A stretch of 64,000 bases of DNA from JACDAN01 sp963827705 (GTDB taxonomy: Bacteria; Actinomycetota; Thermoleophilia; Gaiellales; Gaiellaceae): contig CAWHBN010000016.1 in assembly GCA_963827705.1 (NCBI GenBank), positions 288,257 to 352,256 on the forward strand. The letters are read 5' to 3'. A model generated the notes under the pieces. It was not told the DNA's origin, did no database searches, and saw nothing but the letters and a program-made list of their open reading frames with translations. Below are positions 1 through 9,319 of this stretch, in pieces (the first letter of the stretch is position 1; every line of letters begins with the position of its first letter). The translations under genes and the position numbers were made by a program.

Positions 1-758
1 TCCGTGAACTGATCCGCGTGGAGGCGGAGCGCGAGACCGTGATCGCGCGCAGCTTCGAGGTACCGGCGCGCCTGCGCCGCGTCGAACGCGCCACGCTCCA
101 GGAAGACATCCGCCGCCTCGGCGAGCTGCGCGGCCTCCGGTAGGACATCGGCGACAACGAAGTCGACATACGCTTCGGCGCCGTCGTACTCGGGCGGGAC
201 CGCGTGGAGACCCAGGTAGGTGGGGATTCCGCCTTCGGCAGCAATCGCGCGAAGGGACGCAAGCTCCGTATCGCGGTCGAGCCCGTAACCCGACTTCGCC
301 TCGAACGTCGTCGTCCCCCACCGCAGCATCCAGCCGCGGTGGCGCCGGACCGCCTCACGCAGCTCATCCTCGTCGGCCCTCCGCGTGGCACGGACGGTCG
401 ACAGGATCCCACCGCCGGCCGCATGCAGCTCCTCGTAGCTCGCGCCGCCCGCGCGCAGCGAGAACTCCTCTGCCCGATCGCCGGCGAAGCACGCGTGCGT
501 ATGGCAGTCGACGAGGCCGGGGATGGCGGCCAGGCCTCGTCCGTCGAGCTCCTCGACCTCTCCCTCGAGCCGGCCCAGGTCCCGCATGCGACCGACGCGC
601 TCGATGCGGCCGCCCACACAGAGGACGTACGCATCCTCGAACACGTCCAGCGCGCCGAGCGCCGCACCGCGGAGTGGCGCGGTCGAGCCCGCAGGCGTCG
701 CGAGCTGGCGAAGGTCGCGCACGAGGAGCCGGCGTGAGCCGGCGGCTGCGTCCGTCAC
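1..758 (-). CDS. hutI: Imidazolonepropionase (3' end outside window)
   Basis: Third step of histidine degradation: hydrolyses 4-imidazolone-5-propanoate to N-formimino-L-glutamate in the cytosol. The visible 252 residues begin at a GTG whose last bases overlap the hutU stop (GTGA), so translation is coupled. The amidohydrolase metal motif HTH sits at residues 86-88 within GLVDCHTHACFAGDRAEEF, which is characteristic of HutI, followed by the Gly-rich GGGILSTVRATR region. The C-terminal part of the barrel lies beyond position 1. It is the last visible gene of the hut operon. Family assignment is confident. Confidence 0.95.
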   Translation of the reverse strand, partial: MTDAAAGSRRLLVRDLRQLATPAGSTAPLRGAALGALDVFEDAYVLCVGGRIERVGRMRDLGRLEGEVEELDGRGLAAIPGLVDCHTHACFAGDRAEEFSLRAGGASYEELHAAGGGILSTVRATRRADEDELREAVRRHRGWMLRWGTTTFEAKSGYGLDRDTELASLRAIAAEGGIPTYLGLHAVPPEYDGAEAYVDFVVADVLPEAAQLAEAADVFLERGAFDAAQARRYLEAARDHGLALRLHADQFT

Positions 759-2464
759 TCCCCGCGCGGAGGCATCGGCAGTTCGAGTCCGTGGTCCTCG
801 GCAGCCTCGATCGCCTCGGTGTAGCCCGCATCGGCATGACGAAGGACGCCGGTGCCGGGGTCCGCCGTGAGCACCCGCTCGAGCCGTTCCGCCGCGTCGT
901 CGGTGCCGTCGGCGACCACGACCATGCCCGCGTGGATGGAGTTCCCGATGCCGACTCCTCCGCCGTGGTGCACGCTGACCCACGTCGCCCCTGCCGCGGT
1001 GTTCACCAGTGCGTTGAGAATCGGCCAGTCGGCGATCGCATCGGAGCCGTCCTGCATCGCCTCCGTCTCGCGATACGGCGATGCCACGGAGCCCGAGTCG
1101 AGGTGGTCACGCCCGATCACGACCGGAGCCGAGACGTCGCCCTGCCGCACGAGCTCGTTGATCGCGAGGCCCGCCTTCGCGCGATCACCCAGCCCGAGCC
1201 AGCAGATCCGCGCCGGCAGCCCCTGGAACGCCACCCGCTCGGGTGCCAGCTCCAGCCAGCGCTGTAGGAGCACGTCGTCGGGAAACAGCTCTCGCAATGC
1301 CGCGTCGATCACCTCGATGTCACGGGGCTCGCCCGAAAGCGCCGCCCACCGGAAGGGACCGATGCCGCGAGCAAACAGCGGCCGGATATACGCCGGGACA
1401 AAGCCCGGATATGTGAACGCGTCCTCTACGCCCGCCTCTAAGGCCTCACCTCTCAGGTTGTTGCCATAATCGAAAACGTAGCTTCCGGCGCGGACGAACT
1501 GCAAGAGCCCGCGAACGTGTGTCGCAATCGAGTCACGGGCTCGGCGCAGATATGTCTCAGGTTCGGTCTCGCGCAGTGCAGCGGCCGCGTCGACGTCGAG
1601 CCCGACGGGGACGTACCCGGTCAGCGGATCGTGCGCAGCCGTCTGATCGGTGACGAGGTCGAAGGGCTCTCCGCGCCGCGCGAGCTCCGGCACGACTTCC
1701 GCGGCATTTCCGAGCAGGCCGACCGACAGCGGCCGACCCTCGCTGGCCGCAGCGCGAACGCGAGCGAGCGCATCGTCGACGGAGTCGACGGCTTCGTCGA
1801 GGTAGCGCGTGTCCAGGCGGCGTTGAATCCGCGCGGGATCGACCTCGATGCAGAGCACCGCGGCTCCGGCCATCGTCCCGGCAAGAGGCTGCGCTCCGCC
1901 CATGCCGCCGAGCCCCGCCGTCAGGATCGTCCGGCCCGAGAGGTCAGGCGATCCGAAGTGCTTCTCGCCGGCGGCGGCGAAGGTCTGGTAGGTGCCCTGG
2001 AGGATCCCCTGGGTGCCGATGTAGATCCAGCTCCCGGCCGTCATCTGACCGAACATCGTCAGCCCGAGAGCCTCCAGCCGGCGAAACTCGTCCCACGTCG
2101 CCCAGCGAGGCACGAGCAGCGAATTCGCGATCAGAACCCTCGGAGCGGCCGAGTGCGTCCGGAACACGCCAACAGGCTTGCCGCTCTGGACGAGCAGCGT
2201 CTCGTCCTCACCCAGGCGCAGCAGGCAGCGCACAAGCGCTCGAAGCGACTCCGGATTGCGCGCCGCCTTGCCGGAGCCTCCGTAGACGACGAGCTCCTCC
2301 GGGCGCTCCGCGACCTCGGGATCGAGGTTGTTCAGCAGCATCCGGAGCGGCGCTTCCGTCGACCACGACCGCGCGTTCAGCTCTGACCCGCGGGGCGCGC
2401 GGATCCGCCCCAGCTCGCCGACGAGGGCCTCCACCCTCGAATCGATCGAATCAACGGTGGTCAT
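755..2464 (-). CDS. hutU: Urocanate hydratase
   Basis: Converts urocanate to imidazolonepropionate using tightly bound NAD+. At 569 residues it is full length for the family (about 550-560). The family motif DLVTDQTAAHDPLTGYVP and the Gly-rich NAD-binding stretch around GLGGMGGAQPLAG are both present. It overlaps the small membrane-protein gene upstream and hutI downstream by 4 bases each, which fits a tightly coupled operon with hutH and hutI. No anomalies were seen. Confidence 0.97.
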   Translation of the reverse strand: MTTVDSIDSRVEALVGELGRIRAPRGSELNARSWSTEAPLRMLLNNLDPEVAERPEELVVYGGSGKAARNPESLRALVRCLLRLGEDETLLVQSGKPVGVFRTHSAAPRVLIANSLLVPRWATWDEFRRLEALGLTMFGQMTAGSWIYIGTQGILQGTYQTFAAAGEKHFGSPDLSGRTILTAGLGGMGGAQPLAGTMAGAAVLCIEVDPARIQRRLDTRYLDEAVDSVDDALARVRAAASEGRPLSVGLLGNAAEVVPELARRGEPFDLVTDQTAAHDPLTGYVPVGLDVDAAAALRETEPETYLRRARDSIATHVRGLLQFVRAGSYVFDYGNNLRGEALEAGVEDAFTYPGFVPAYIRPLFARGIGPFRWAALSGEPRDIEVIDAALRELFPDDVLLQRWLELAPERVAFQGLPARICWLGLGDRAKAGLAINELVRQGDVSAPVVIGRDHLDSGSVASPYRETEAMQDGSDAIADWPILNALVNTAAGATWVSVHHGGGVGIGNSIHAGMVVVADGTDDAAERLERVLTADPGTGVLRHADAGYTEAIEAAEDHGLELPMPPRGE

Positions 2465-2706
2465 CGTTTGGCCTCATCGCGTCGCGCTGCCCGCTTCTGG
2501 TCCTTGTACATCCGCCACCACGTCCAGCCGGTCGCGAGCACGAACGCCGCGCCCGCGCCGATCGCGGCCCTGCGCGCGTCCTGACCCGTCAGCAGGAGGA
2601 ATCCGAACCCCACCACGGCGAGCCCGCCATAGAACAACAGCGCGGCGCGGAACGGCCGCTCCGTTCCCTTCGGCTTCGCCGGCCGGCCGTTCTGACCCTC
2701 GATCAC
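2461..2706 (-). CDS. Small two-helix membrane protein inside the hut operon
   Basis: An 81-residue protein of unknown function. The hydrophilic N-terminus (about 1-18) is followed by two hydrophobic segments at about 21-38 and 46-64, then a strongly basic tail rich in K and R. The gene overlaps both hutH and hutU by 4 bases (ATGA-type junctions), so it is translated with them and is unlikely to be a chance reading frame. I recognise no family. A role in transport or membrane tethering of the pathway would be speculation. Its retention between two catabolic genes is the main clue. Confidence 0.75.
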   Translation of the reverse strand: MIEGQNGRPAKPKGTERPFRAALLFYGGLAVVGFGFLLLTGQDARRAAIGAGAAFVLATGWTWWRMYKDQKRAARRDEAKR

Positions 2707-4238
2707 TGCAGCGCTCCGACCTCGGCCTCGACCGCCGCCGCTACGGACCCGTCCCGAATCGCCGAGGCGACGGCCTCGATGTCCGCGCTCAGCGGGCGAT
2801 CCTCAACGACACGCGCCGACAGCGATCGGACGAACCTGCGCGCCGCCTCGGTCCCACGCCCCGCGGCCAAGGGCGCCAGGAACTCGACGGCCTGGGCGCC
2901 CGCCAGCAGCTCGATCGCCACCGCCAGTTCGGCATTCGCCAGCACCTGCCAGGCCTTCAGGCCGGCCGCGTTCCCCATCGAGACATGATCCTCCTGGCCG
3001 GCGCTCGTCGGAATGGAGTCCACGCTCGCCGGGTGGGCCAGTGACTTGTTCTCGCTGACGAGCGACGCGGCCACGTACTGGGGAATCATGAACCCCGAGT
3101 TGAGGCCGCCGTCGGCCGCGAGAAACGCCGGAAGCCCGTCGGAGAGACTTGGATTGACGAGCCGCTCGGTCCGCCGCTCGGAGATGCTCGCCAGCTCGGA
3201 GACAGCCATCGCCATCGCGTCGAGCGCGAATGCGAGCGGCTGGCCGTGGAAGTTTCCGGCCGAGACGATCTTCCCCTCGTCCACGAGGACGAGTGGATTG
3301 TCGGTGCCGGCGTTCAACTCCACCGAAACGGTTTCCTCGACGTAGCGAAGGAGATCGCGGGCGGCGCCGTGGACCTGAGGCGCGCAACGGAGCGAGTACG
3401 CGTCCTGCACACGGTCGCACCACCGGTGGGACTCCATGATCGCCGAGCCCTCGAGAAGCTGAAGGACGTTCTCGGCCGCCGCGGACTGACCGCGCAACGG
3501 CCGGACTGCCTGGACGCCGGCAGAGAAGGCTTTTCGCGAGCCCTCGAGGGCTTCGACAGAGAGCGCGCAGGCGATGTCGGCCGCAACGGCGAGGCGCTTT
3601 GCGCGGACGACCCCCAGCGCACCGAACGCCGCCATGAACTGGGTCCCGTTGATCAGCGAGAGCCCTTCCTTCGCACGCAGCTGCAACGGCTCGATCCCGG
3701 CCCGGGCCAGCGCCTCCCTGCCCGGGACGAGCTCGCCGTCGAACGAGGCCTCCCCCTCACCGATCAGCGGCAACGCGAGATGCGCGAGCGGCGCGAGATC
3801 GCCGCTTGCTCCGACGGAGCCCCGGCTCGGCACCCTCGGAAGAACACCCCGCCGCAGGCACTCGAGGAGCAGCTCCGCGACTTCGACGCGCGTCCCTGAG
3901 ACACCGGTCGCCAGACCGTTCGCCCGCAGCACGAGCGCCGCCCGCACGATCTCGTCCGGATACGGATCGCCCACGCCGCAGGCGTGGCTGCGCAAGAGCC
4001 GGACCTGAAGCTCGTCGACCTGCTCGGCCGGAATCGTCTGCGTGACGAGCCGACCGAACCCGGTGTTGACGCCGTAGGTGCGCTCCGGAGAGGCGGCGGC
4101 GCGCTCGACGACATCGCGGGCGAGACGCATCCGTTCGCGCGCCGACTCCGACAGCTCGACCGGGGCGCCTTCCACCGCGACCGCCCAGACGTGGTCGACC
4201 TCGAGGTCGTCGCCGGTGAGGAGCTGGGTCTCGACCAC
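2703..4238 (-). CDS. hutH: Histidine ammonia-lyase
   Basis: First step of histidine degradation: deaminates L-histidine to trans-urocanate. At 511 residues it is of typical length. The Ala-Ser-Gly triplet that cyclises into the MIO electrophile is at residues 144-146 in SVGASGDLAPLAH. The N-terminal YGVNTGFG motif is at about 55-62, and a QEDHVSMG motif occurs near residue 410. It lies 9 bases downstream of ftcD and overlaps the next gene by 4 bases. The enzyme forms a cytosolic homotetramer in the family. Confidence 0.97.
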   Translation of the reverse strand: MVETQLLTGDDLEVDHVWAVAVEGAPVELSESARERMRLARDVVERAAASPERTYGVNTGFGRLVTQTIPAEQVDELQVRLLRSHACGVGDPYPDEIVRAALVLRANGLATGVSGTRVEVAELLLECLRRGVLPRVPSRGSVGASGDLAPLAHLALPLIGEGEASFDGELVPGREALARAGIEPLQLRAKEGLSLINGTQFMAAFGALGVVRAKRLAVAADIACALSVEALEGSRKAFSAGVQAVRPLRGQSAAAENVLQLLEGSAIMESHRWCDRVQDAYSLRCAPQVHGAARDLLRYVEETVSVELNAGTDNPLVLVDEGKIVSAGNFHGQPLAFALDAMAMAVSELASISERRTERLVNPSLSDGLPAFLAADGGLNSGFMIPQYVAASLVSENKSLAHPASVDSIPTSAGQEDHVSMGNAAGLKAWQVLANAELAVAIELLAGAQAVEFLAPLAAGRGTEAARRFVRSLSARVVEDRPLSADIEAVASAIRDGSVAAAVEAEVGALQ

Positions 4239-4247
4239 GGCAGGACT

Positions 4248-5123
4248 CTATTCGTCCAATAGCCGGGTCTCGATCAGCCGAGAGCCGTCGAAGCCCTGGA
4301 TCCGGAGCGCCGACCCGGCCGCCGCCGCAGCTGCGCCCGCCGGCATCAGCCCGACCAGCTCGGCGCGATCGAGCTCCGCGCCGAGTGCCACCGCCTCCGA
4401 CTCGATCCGAGCGACGATCTCGTGCAGCGCCGCGGCCTCCCAATCCTCGACGTTCATGCTCACCTGGACCCGGCCGGACCCGGGAAGCTCCAGGCCGAGC
4501 GCCCTCACACCCGGAAAGCCGCCGTCTCGCTCCCGGATCGCCGACGCGATCGTGCGCGCATGGTCGAGCGTCGCACCACGCAGATCGACGTTGAACGCGA
4601 TCAACGGACGCCGCGCCCCGACGATGACGCCGCCCGCGGTCGGATGGAGGTCGGAGGGCCCGAAGTCGGGCGTCAGACCCTCCGCAAGCCTCGCGGCCAG
4701 CTCCTCCGTTCCTCCCCGGCGGAAGAACGCCGGCCCGCGACCGGGAGCGAGCTCGCCGTAGAGGAACACCGGCAGGCCGAGCTCGCCGAGGCGGCCGCCG
4801 AGCTCCCGGGCGGCCGCCTTCGCGCGCTCCATGTCGGTCGGTCGCAGCGGCACCACCGGGACGACGTCGGCGGCGCCGATCCGCGGGTGCGCCCCTTCGT
4901 GGCGCGCCAGGTCGATCCGGTCGCGGGCGACCTCGACAGCGCCGACAAGCGCCGCGACGAGCGGGCCGTCCTCCCCCACCACCGTGAACACCGACCGGTG
5001 GTGGTCGGCATCGGAGTGGACATCCAGCAATCGCACTCCCTCGGACAGCGCGGAACCGATCGCCTCGATCGTGGCCGCATCGCGCCCCTCCGAGAAGTTC
5101 GGCACCGACTCGAGCGGCAGCAC
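4248..5123 (-). CDS. ftcD: Glutamate formimidoyltransferase
   Basis: Transfers the formimino group of N-formimino-L-glutamate to tetrahydrofolate, giving glutamate and closing the histidine pathway in its folate-linked form. The 291 residues cover only the formiminotransferase domain; the cyclodeaminase domain of the long bifunctional enzyme is absent. The N-terminus VPNFSEGRD and LLDVHSDADHHRSVFT are family hallmarks. It is the first gene of the hut operon. The GTG start lies six bases after TAGAGT on the minus strand, so the mRNA is probably leaderless. The divergent methyltransferase gene starts 18 bp away. Confidence 0.93.
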   Translation of the reverse strand: MLPLESVPNFSEGRDAATIEAIGSALSEGVRLLDVHSDADHHRSVFTVVGEDGPLVAALVGAVEVARDRIDLARHEGAHPRIGAADVVPVVPLRPTDMERAKAAARELGGRLGELGLPVFLYGELAPGRGPAFFRRGGTEELAARLAEGLTPDFGPSDLHPTAGGVIVGARRPLIAFNVDLRGATLDHARTIASAIRERDGGFPGVRALGLELPGSGRVQVSMNVEDWEAAALHEIVARIESEAVALGAELDRAELVGLMPAGAAAAAAGSALRIQGFDGSRLIETRLLDE

Positions 5124-5140
5124 GCTTCTACTCTAAGAGG
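5124..5140. promoter_or_regulatory. Bidirectional -10 promoter between two leaderless genes
   Basis: The entire 17-bp space between the ftcD GTG (minus, 5123) and the methyltransferase GTG (plus, 5141) reads N5-TACTCTA-N5. The core gives TACTCT on the plus strand and TAGAGT on the minus strand, each exactly 6 bases before a start codon. Symmetric -10 boxes are known to fire in both directions with start sites about 18 bp apart, so both mRNAs are predicted to begin at their start codon. No convincing -35 box was seen. Confidence 0.6.
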
Positions 5141-5728
5141 GTGAAGGCGTACTACGAGGCGCGGGCGCGCGAGTACGACGACTGGTGGCTCGGCAAGGGG
5201 CTGTACGCAGCGAACCGGCCGGCTGACTGGGACGCCGAGCGGACGCTCCTCGAAGGCTGGATCGCGGGGCTCCCGCCGGCGCGCACGCTCGACGTCGCCT
5301 GTGGGACCGGCTTCATGACGCGGCACCATCGGGGCGAGGTCGTCGGGCTCGACCAGAGCGAGAGCATGCTCGAGGTGGCGCGGGAGCAGGTTCCGGACGC
5401 CGAGTTCGTCCAGGGCGACGCGCTCGACCTCCCGTTCCCCGACGGATCGTTCGAACGCCTGTTCACGAGCTACTTCTACTGCCACCTGGAGGAGCCCGAG
5501 CGGCAGCGTTTCCTGAACGAGGCCCGTCGCGTCGCGCTCGAGCTCGTCGTCGTCGGGACGATCCTGGGCGAGGGCGAGGAGCCCGCGCGCTGGGACGAGC
5601 GCGTGCTCAAGGACGGCTCGCGGTGGAAGGTCTTCAAGCGCGTCTTCGTCCCGGACGAGCTGGCGGGAGAGCTCGGTGGGCGAGTCCTCCATCGCAGCCG
5701 ACTGTTCGTGATGGTCGCGGCACCCTGA
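5141..5728 (+). CDS. Class I SAM-dependent methyltransferase
   Basis: A 195-residue methyltransferase with a Rossmann-type SAM fold. Motif I is LDVACGTGFMTRH at about 49-61, the acidic end of strand 2 is VVGLDQSESML, and the PFPDGSFERLFTSYFYCHL segment fits motif III/IV. The substrate cannot be told from sequence. The GTG start sits six bases after TACTCT, predicting a leaderless transcript divergent from the hut operon. The uracil-DNA glycosylase gene follows with its start near or overlapping the stop codon, so the two may be cotranscribed. Confidence 0.85.
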   Translation: MKAYYEARAREYDDWWLGKGLYAANRPADWDAERTLLEGWIAGLPPARTLDVACGTGFMTRHHRGEVVGLDQSESMLEVAREQVPDAEFVQGDALDLPFPDGSFERLFTSYFYCHLEEPERQRFLNEARRVALELVVVGTILGEGEEPARWDERVLKDGSRWKVFKRVFVPDELAGELGGRVLHRSRLFVMVAAP

Positions 5729-6355
5729 CCCGGCGCCGCGCCTCGTACCGATCGATCGCTTCGCTTCAGCGGGACAACCGCGTGTGCCGCGCCTGCTCCG
5801 AGGAGGGTTTTCCGCTCTTCTCCCTGCCGGTCGTCCAGCCGTACACAGGCCAGCGCGCGTACATCCACGGTCAGGCGCCCGGCGTCGTCGAGGGAGAGCA
5901 GCGGTTGCCCTGGCGGGGCCGAGCCGGGCAGACGCTCCGCCGTTGGCTCGAGCTCGACGAGGACGAGTTCTACGCGACGTTCTACTGCGCCTCGGTCACG
6001 CGCTGCTACCCGGGCCGCGCTCCGTCGGGAAGCGGCGACCGGACGCCGACACCGCGCGAGCAGGAGCTCTGCTCGCTCTGGCGCGAGTGGGAGCTGCGAC
6101 TGATCCGGCCGCAGCTGATCCTCGTCGTCGGAGGGCTCTCGGCCCGCCGCCTCCTTGGCGTCACGGCGCCTCGGCGAGTCGATCGGTCGGCGCTACGAGC
6201 TGGACGGGGCAACGGCGATCCCGCTGCCCCACCCGTCAGGAACGAGCCGCTGGCTGAACGACCCGGCGAACCGGAAGCGCCTCGCCGAGGCGCTCGACGT
6301 CGTCAGGCAGGAGCTTTCGCGCCTTCGAACTGCGCCTCCTCCGTCGAGCCCTTGA
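5725..6355 (+). pseudogene. Uracil-DNA glycosylase superfamily protein, split by a one-base frameshift
   Basis: Base-excision repair enzyme of the Fe-S UDG superfamily. The first frame carries CRAC near the N-terminus, then HGQAPGVVEGEQRLPWRGRA, which matches the GEAPG...PF.G.AG active-site motif, and a later TRCYPG cysteine. The C-terminal part, with PLPHPSGTSRWLN (the conserved HPS motif), lies one base out of frame. The switch falls between about 6155 and 6172. Joining the frames gives an uninterrupted family member, so one extra base is inferred. The start is uncertain: no ATG or GTG lies near the previous stop; CTG at 5725 or an overlapping upstream GTG are options. The 3' end overlaps aceA convergently. 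Confidence 0.75.
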
Positions 6356-7580
6356 GCGCCAGCGTCGAGGACTCGCCGCCCGAGATCGTCTGCGCCACGG
6401 CGTCGAAATATCCGGCGCCGACCTCGCGCTGGTGCCGCGTCGCCGTGTAGCCCTCGGCCTCGAGCTCGAACTCGTGCTCCTGCAGCCGCACGTACGCCGG
6501 CATCCCCTCGTCCACGTAGCCGCGCGCCAGCTCGAACATCGAAGCGTTCAGCGCGTGGAACCCCGCGAGGGTGATGAACTGGAACTTGTAGCCCAGCTCG
6601 CCGAGCGTCGACTGGAAGCTCGCGATCTCGTCGTCGCCCAGGTGCTTGCGCCAGTTGAACGAGGGCGAGCAGTTGTAGGCGAGCAGCTTGCCCGGGAACT
6701 CCGCATGGATCGCCGAGGCGAACTCGCGCGCCTCCCCCATGTCCGGCTTCGAGGTCTCGAACCAGACGATGTCCGCGTGCGGCGCATAGGCGAGCGAGCG
6801 CTTGATGCATGGCCCCACCCCGCCGCGAACCTTGAAGAAGCCCTCCCGCGTCCGCTCACCGGTCAGGAACTCGTGGTCGGCCGGGTCGATGTCGCTCGTG
6901 AGCAGGGTCGCGGCGTCGGCGTCCGTGCGCGAGATGAGGACGGTCGGCACGCCCAGCACGTCCGCGGCCAGACGCGCGGCCTTCAGCGTGCCGACGAACT
7001 GCGCGGTCGGCACGAGCACCTTGCCGCCGAGGTGCCCGCACTTCTTCTCGGCCGCGAGCTGATCCTCGAAGTGGACGCCCGCGGCGCCGGCTTCGATCAT
7101 CCCCTTCATCAGCTCGAACGAGTTGAGGTTGCCGCCGAAGCCGGCCTCGGCGTCGGCGACGATCGGGACGAACCAGTCGCGAGAGACCTCACCCTCCGCC
7201 TTCTCGATCTGGTCGGCGCGCATGAGAGCCCGGTTCAGGCGACGCACGAGCGCCGGCACGCTGTTCGCGGGGTAGAGAGACTGGTCGGGATAGGTGTCGC
7301 CTGCGAGGTTGGCGTCGCCCGCGACCTGCCAGCCGGAGACGTAGATGCCCTTCGCGCCGGCTTTGACCATCTGCACGGCCTGCGCACCCGAAAGGGCGCC
7401 CAGGGTGGGCAGGTACTCCTCGGTGTGGAGCAGATCCCACAGGCGCTCCGCGCCGCGCCGGGCCAGGGTGTGCTCGACCTGGACCGAGCCGCGGAGCCGC
7501 TCGACGTCCTCGGCCGTCCAGTCCCGGCGGATCCCGTCCCATCTCCTGTCCTTGACGTTGCCGTTGCCGTTGCCGCTCAT
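6303..7580 (-). CDS. aceA: Isocitrate lyase
   Basis: Glyoxylate-shunt enzyme that cleaves isocitrate to succinate and glyoxylate, allowing growth on acetate or fatty acids. At 425 residues it matches the short bacterial form. The catalytic motif KKCGH is at 179-183, with the nucleophilic Cys at 181, and Mg-binding acidic residues are seen in VADAEAGFGG at about 141-150. It starts 10 bases after the aceB stop, making an aceB-aceA operon. Its 3' end overlaps the udg gene on the other strand by about 50 bases. Confidence 0.97.
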   Translation of the reverse strand: MSGNGNGNVKDRRWDGIRRDWTAEDVERLRGSVQVEHTLARRGAERLWDLLHTEEYLPTLGALSGAQAVQMVKAGAKGIYVSGWQVAGDANLAGDTYPDQSLYPANSVPALVRRLNRALMRADQIEKAEGEVSRDWFVPIVADAEAGFGGNLNSFELMKGMIEAGAAGVHFEDQLAAEKKCGHLGGKVLVPTAQFVGTLKAARLAADVLGVPTVLISRTDADAATLLTSDIDPADHEFLTGERTREGFFKVRGGVGPCIKRSLAYAPHADIVWFETSKPDMGEAREFASAIHAEFPGKLLAYNCSPSFNWRKHLGDDEIASFQSTLGELGYKFQFITLAGFHALNASMFELARGYVDEGMPAYVRLQEHEFELEAEGYTATRHQREVGAGYFDAVAQTISGGESSTLALKGSTEEAQFEGAKAPA

Positions 7581-7590
7581 GCCCTCTCCC

Positions 7591-9091
<1,501 letters not shown>

Positions 9092-9117
<26 letters not shown>

Positions 9118-9223
9118 AGGGGTCCGGGCACGTGCAGGGCGCGTGCTCCGACCGCAGGAAGATCACCGTCTTGGGCGTCTGCTCCGTGAGCTTCCGCCGC
9201 TTGAGCCGCTTGAGAAGGGTCAT
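9092..9223 (-). CDS. Small Cys-rich ORF leading the aceB-aceA operon
   Basis: A 43-residue ORF not tied to any family I know. It starts with ATG behind a near-perfect Shine-Dalgarno (AAAAGGAGG, 9228-9236, four bases from the ATG), while the following aceB start lacks one. The N-terminal half is very basic (LLKRLKRRKL). The C-terminal half holds APCTCPDPCERDH, a C-X-C-X3-C-X3-H arrangement that could bind metal. The stop lies 26 bases inside aceB in another frame, which favours translational coupling or a leader-peptide role. The strong ribosome site makes translation likely; function is unknown. Confidence 0.6.
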
Positions 9224-9304
9224 GCCGCCTCCTTTTGTCAGTGGAGACGCCCAACCCTAGGAGACTTCCGTTATAAACTCAAAGAGGTTGTTTCGATTCG
9301 GTCG

Positions 9305-9319
9305 ATAGAAGACGTCTAT
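9305..9319. promoter_or_regulatory. LysR-type operator (T-N11-A) at the regulator start
   Basis: ATAG-N7-CTAT is an inverted repeat that contains T-N11-A, the core of LysR-family recognition sites. It ends directly before the ATG of the LysR-type gene and lies in the 96-bp divergent region shared with the aceB leader ORF. Autoregulation and control of aceBA are inferred from position. The same region holds the AT-rich stretch TTATAAACTC at about 9271-9280, possibly part of a promoter. Confidence 0.4.
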
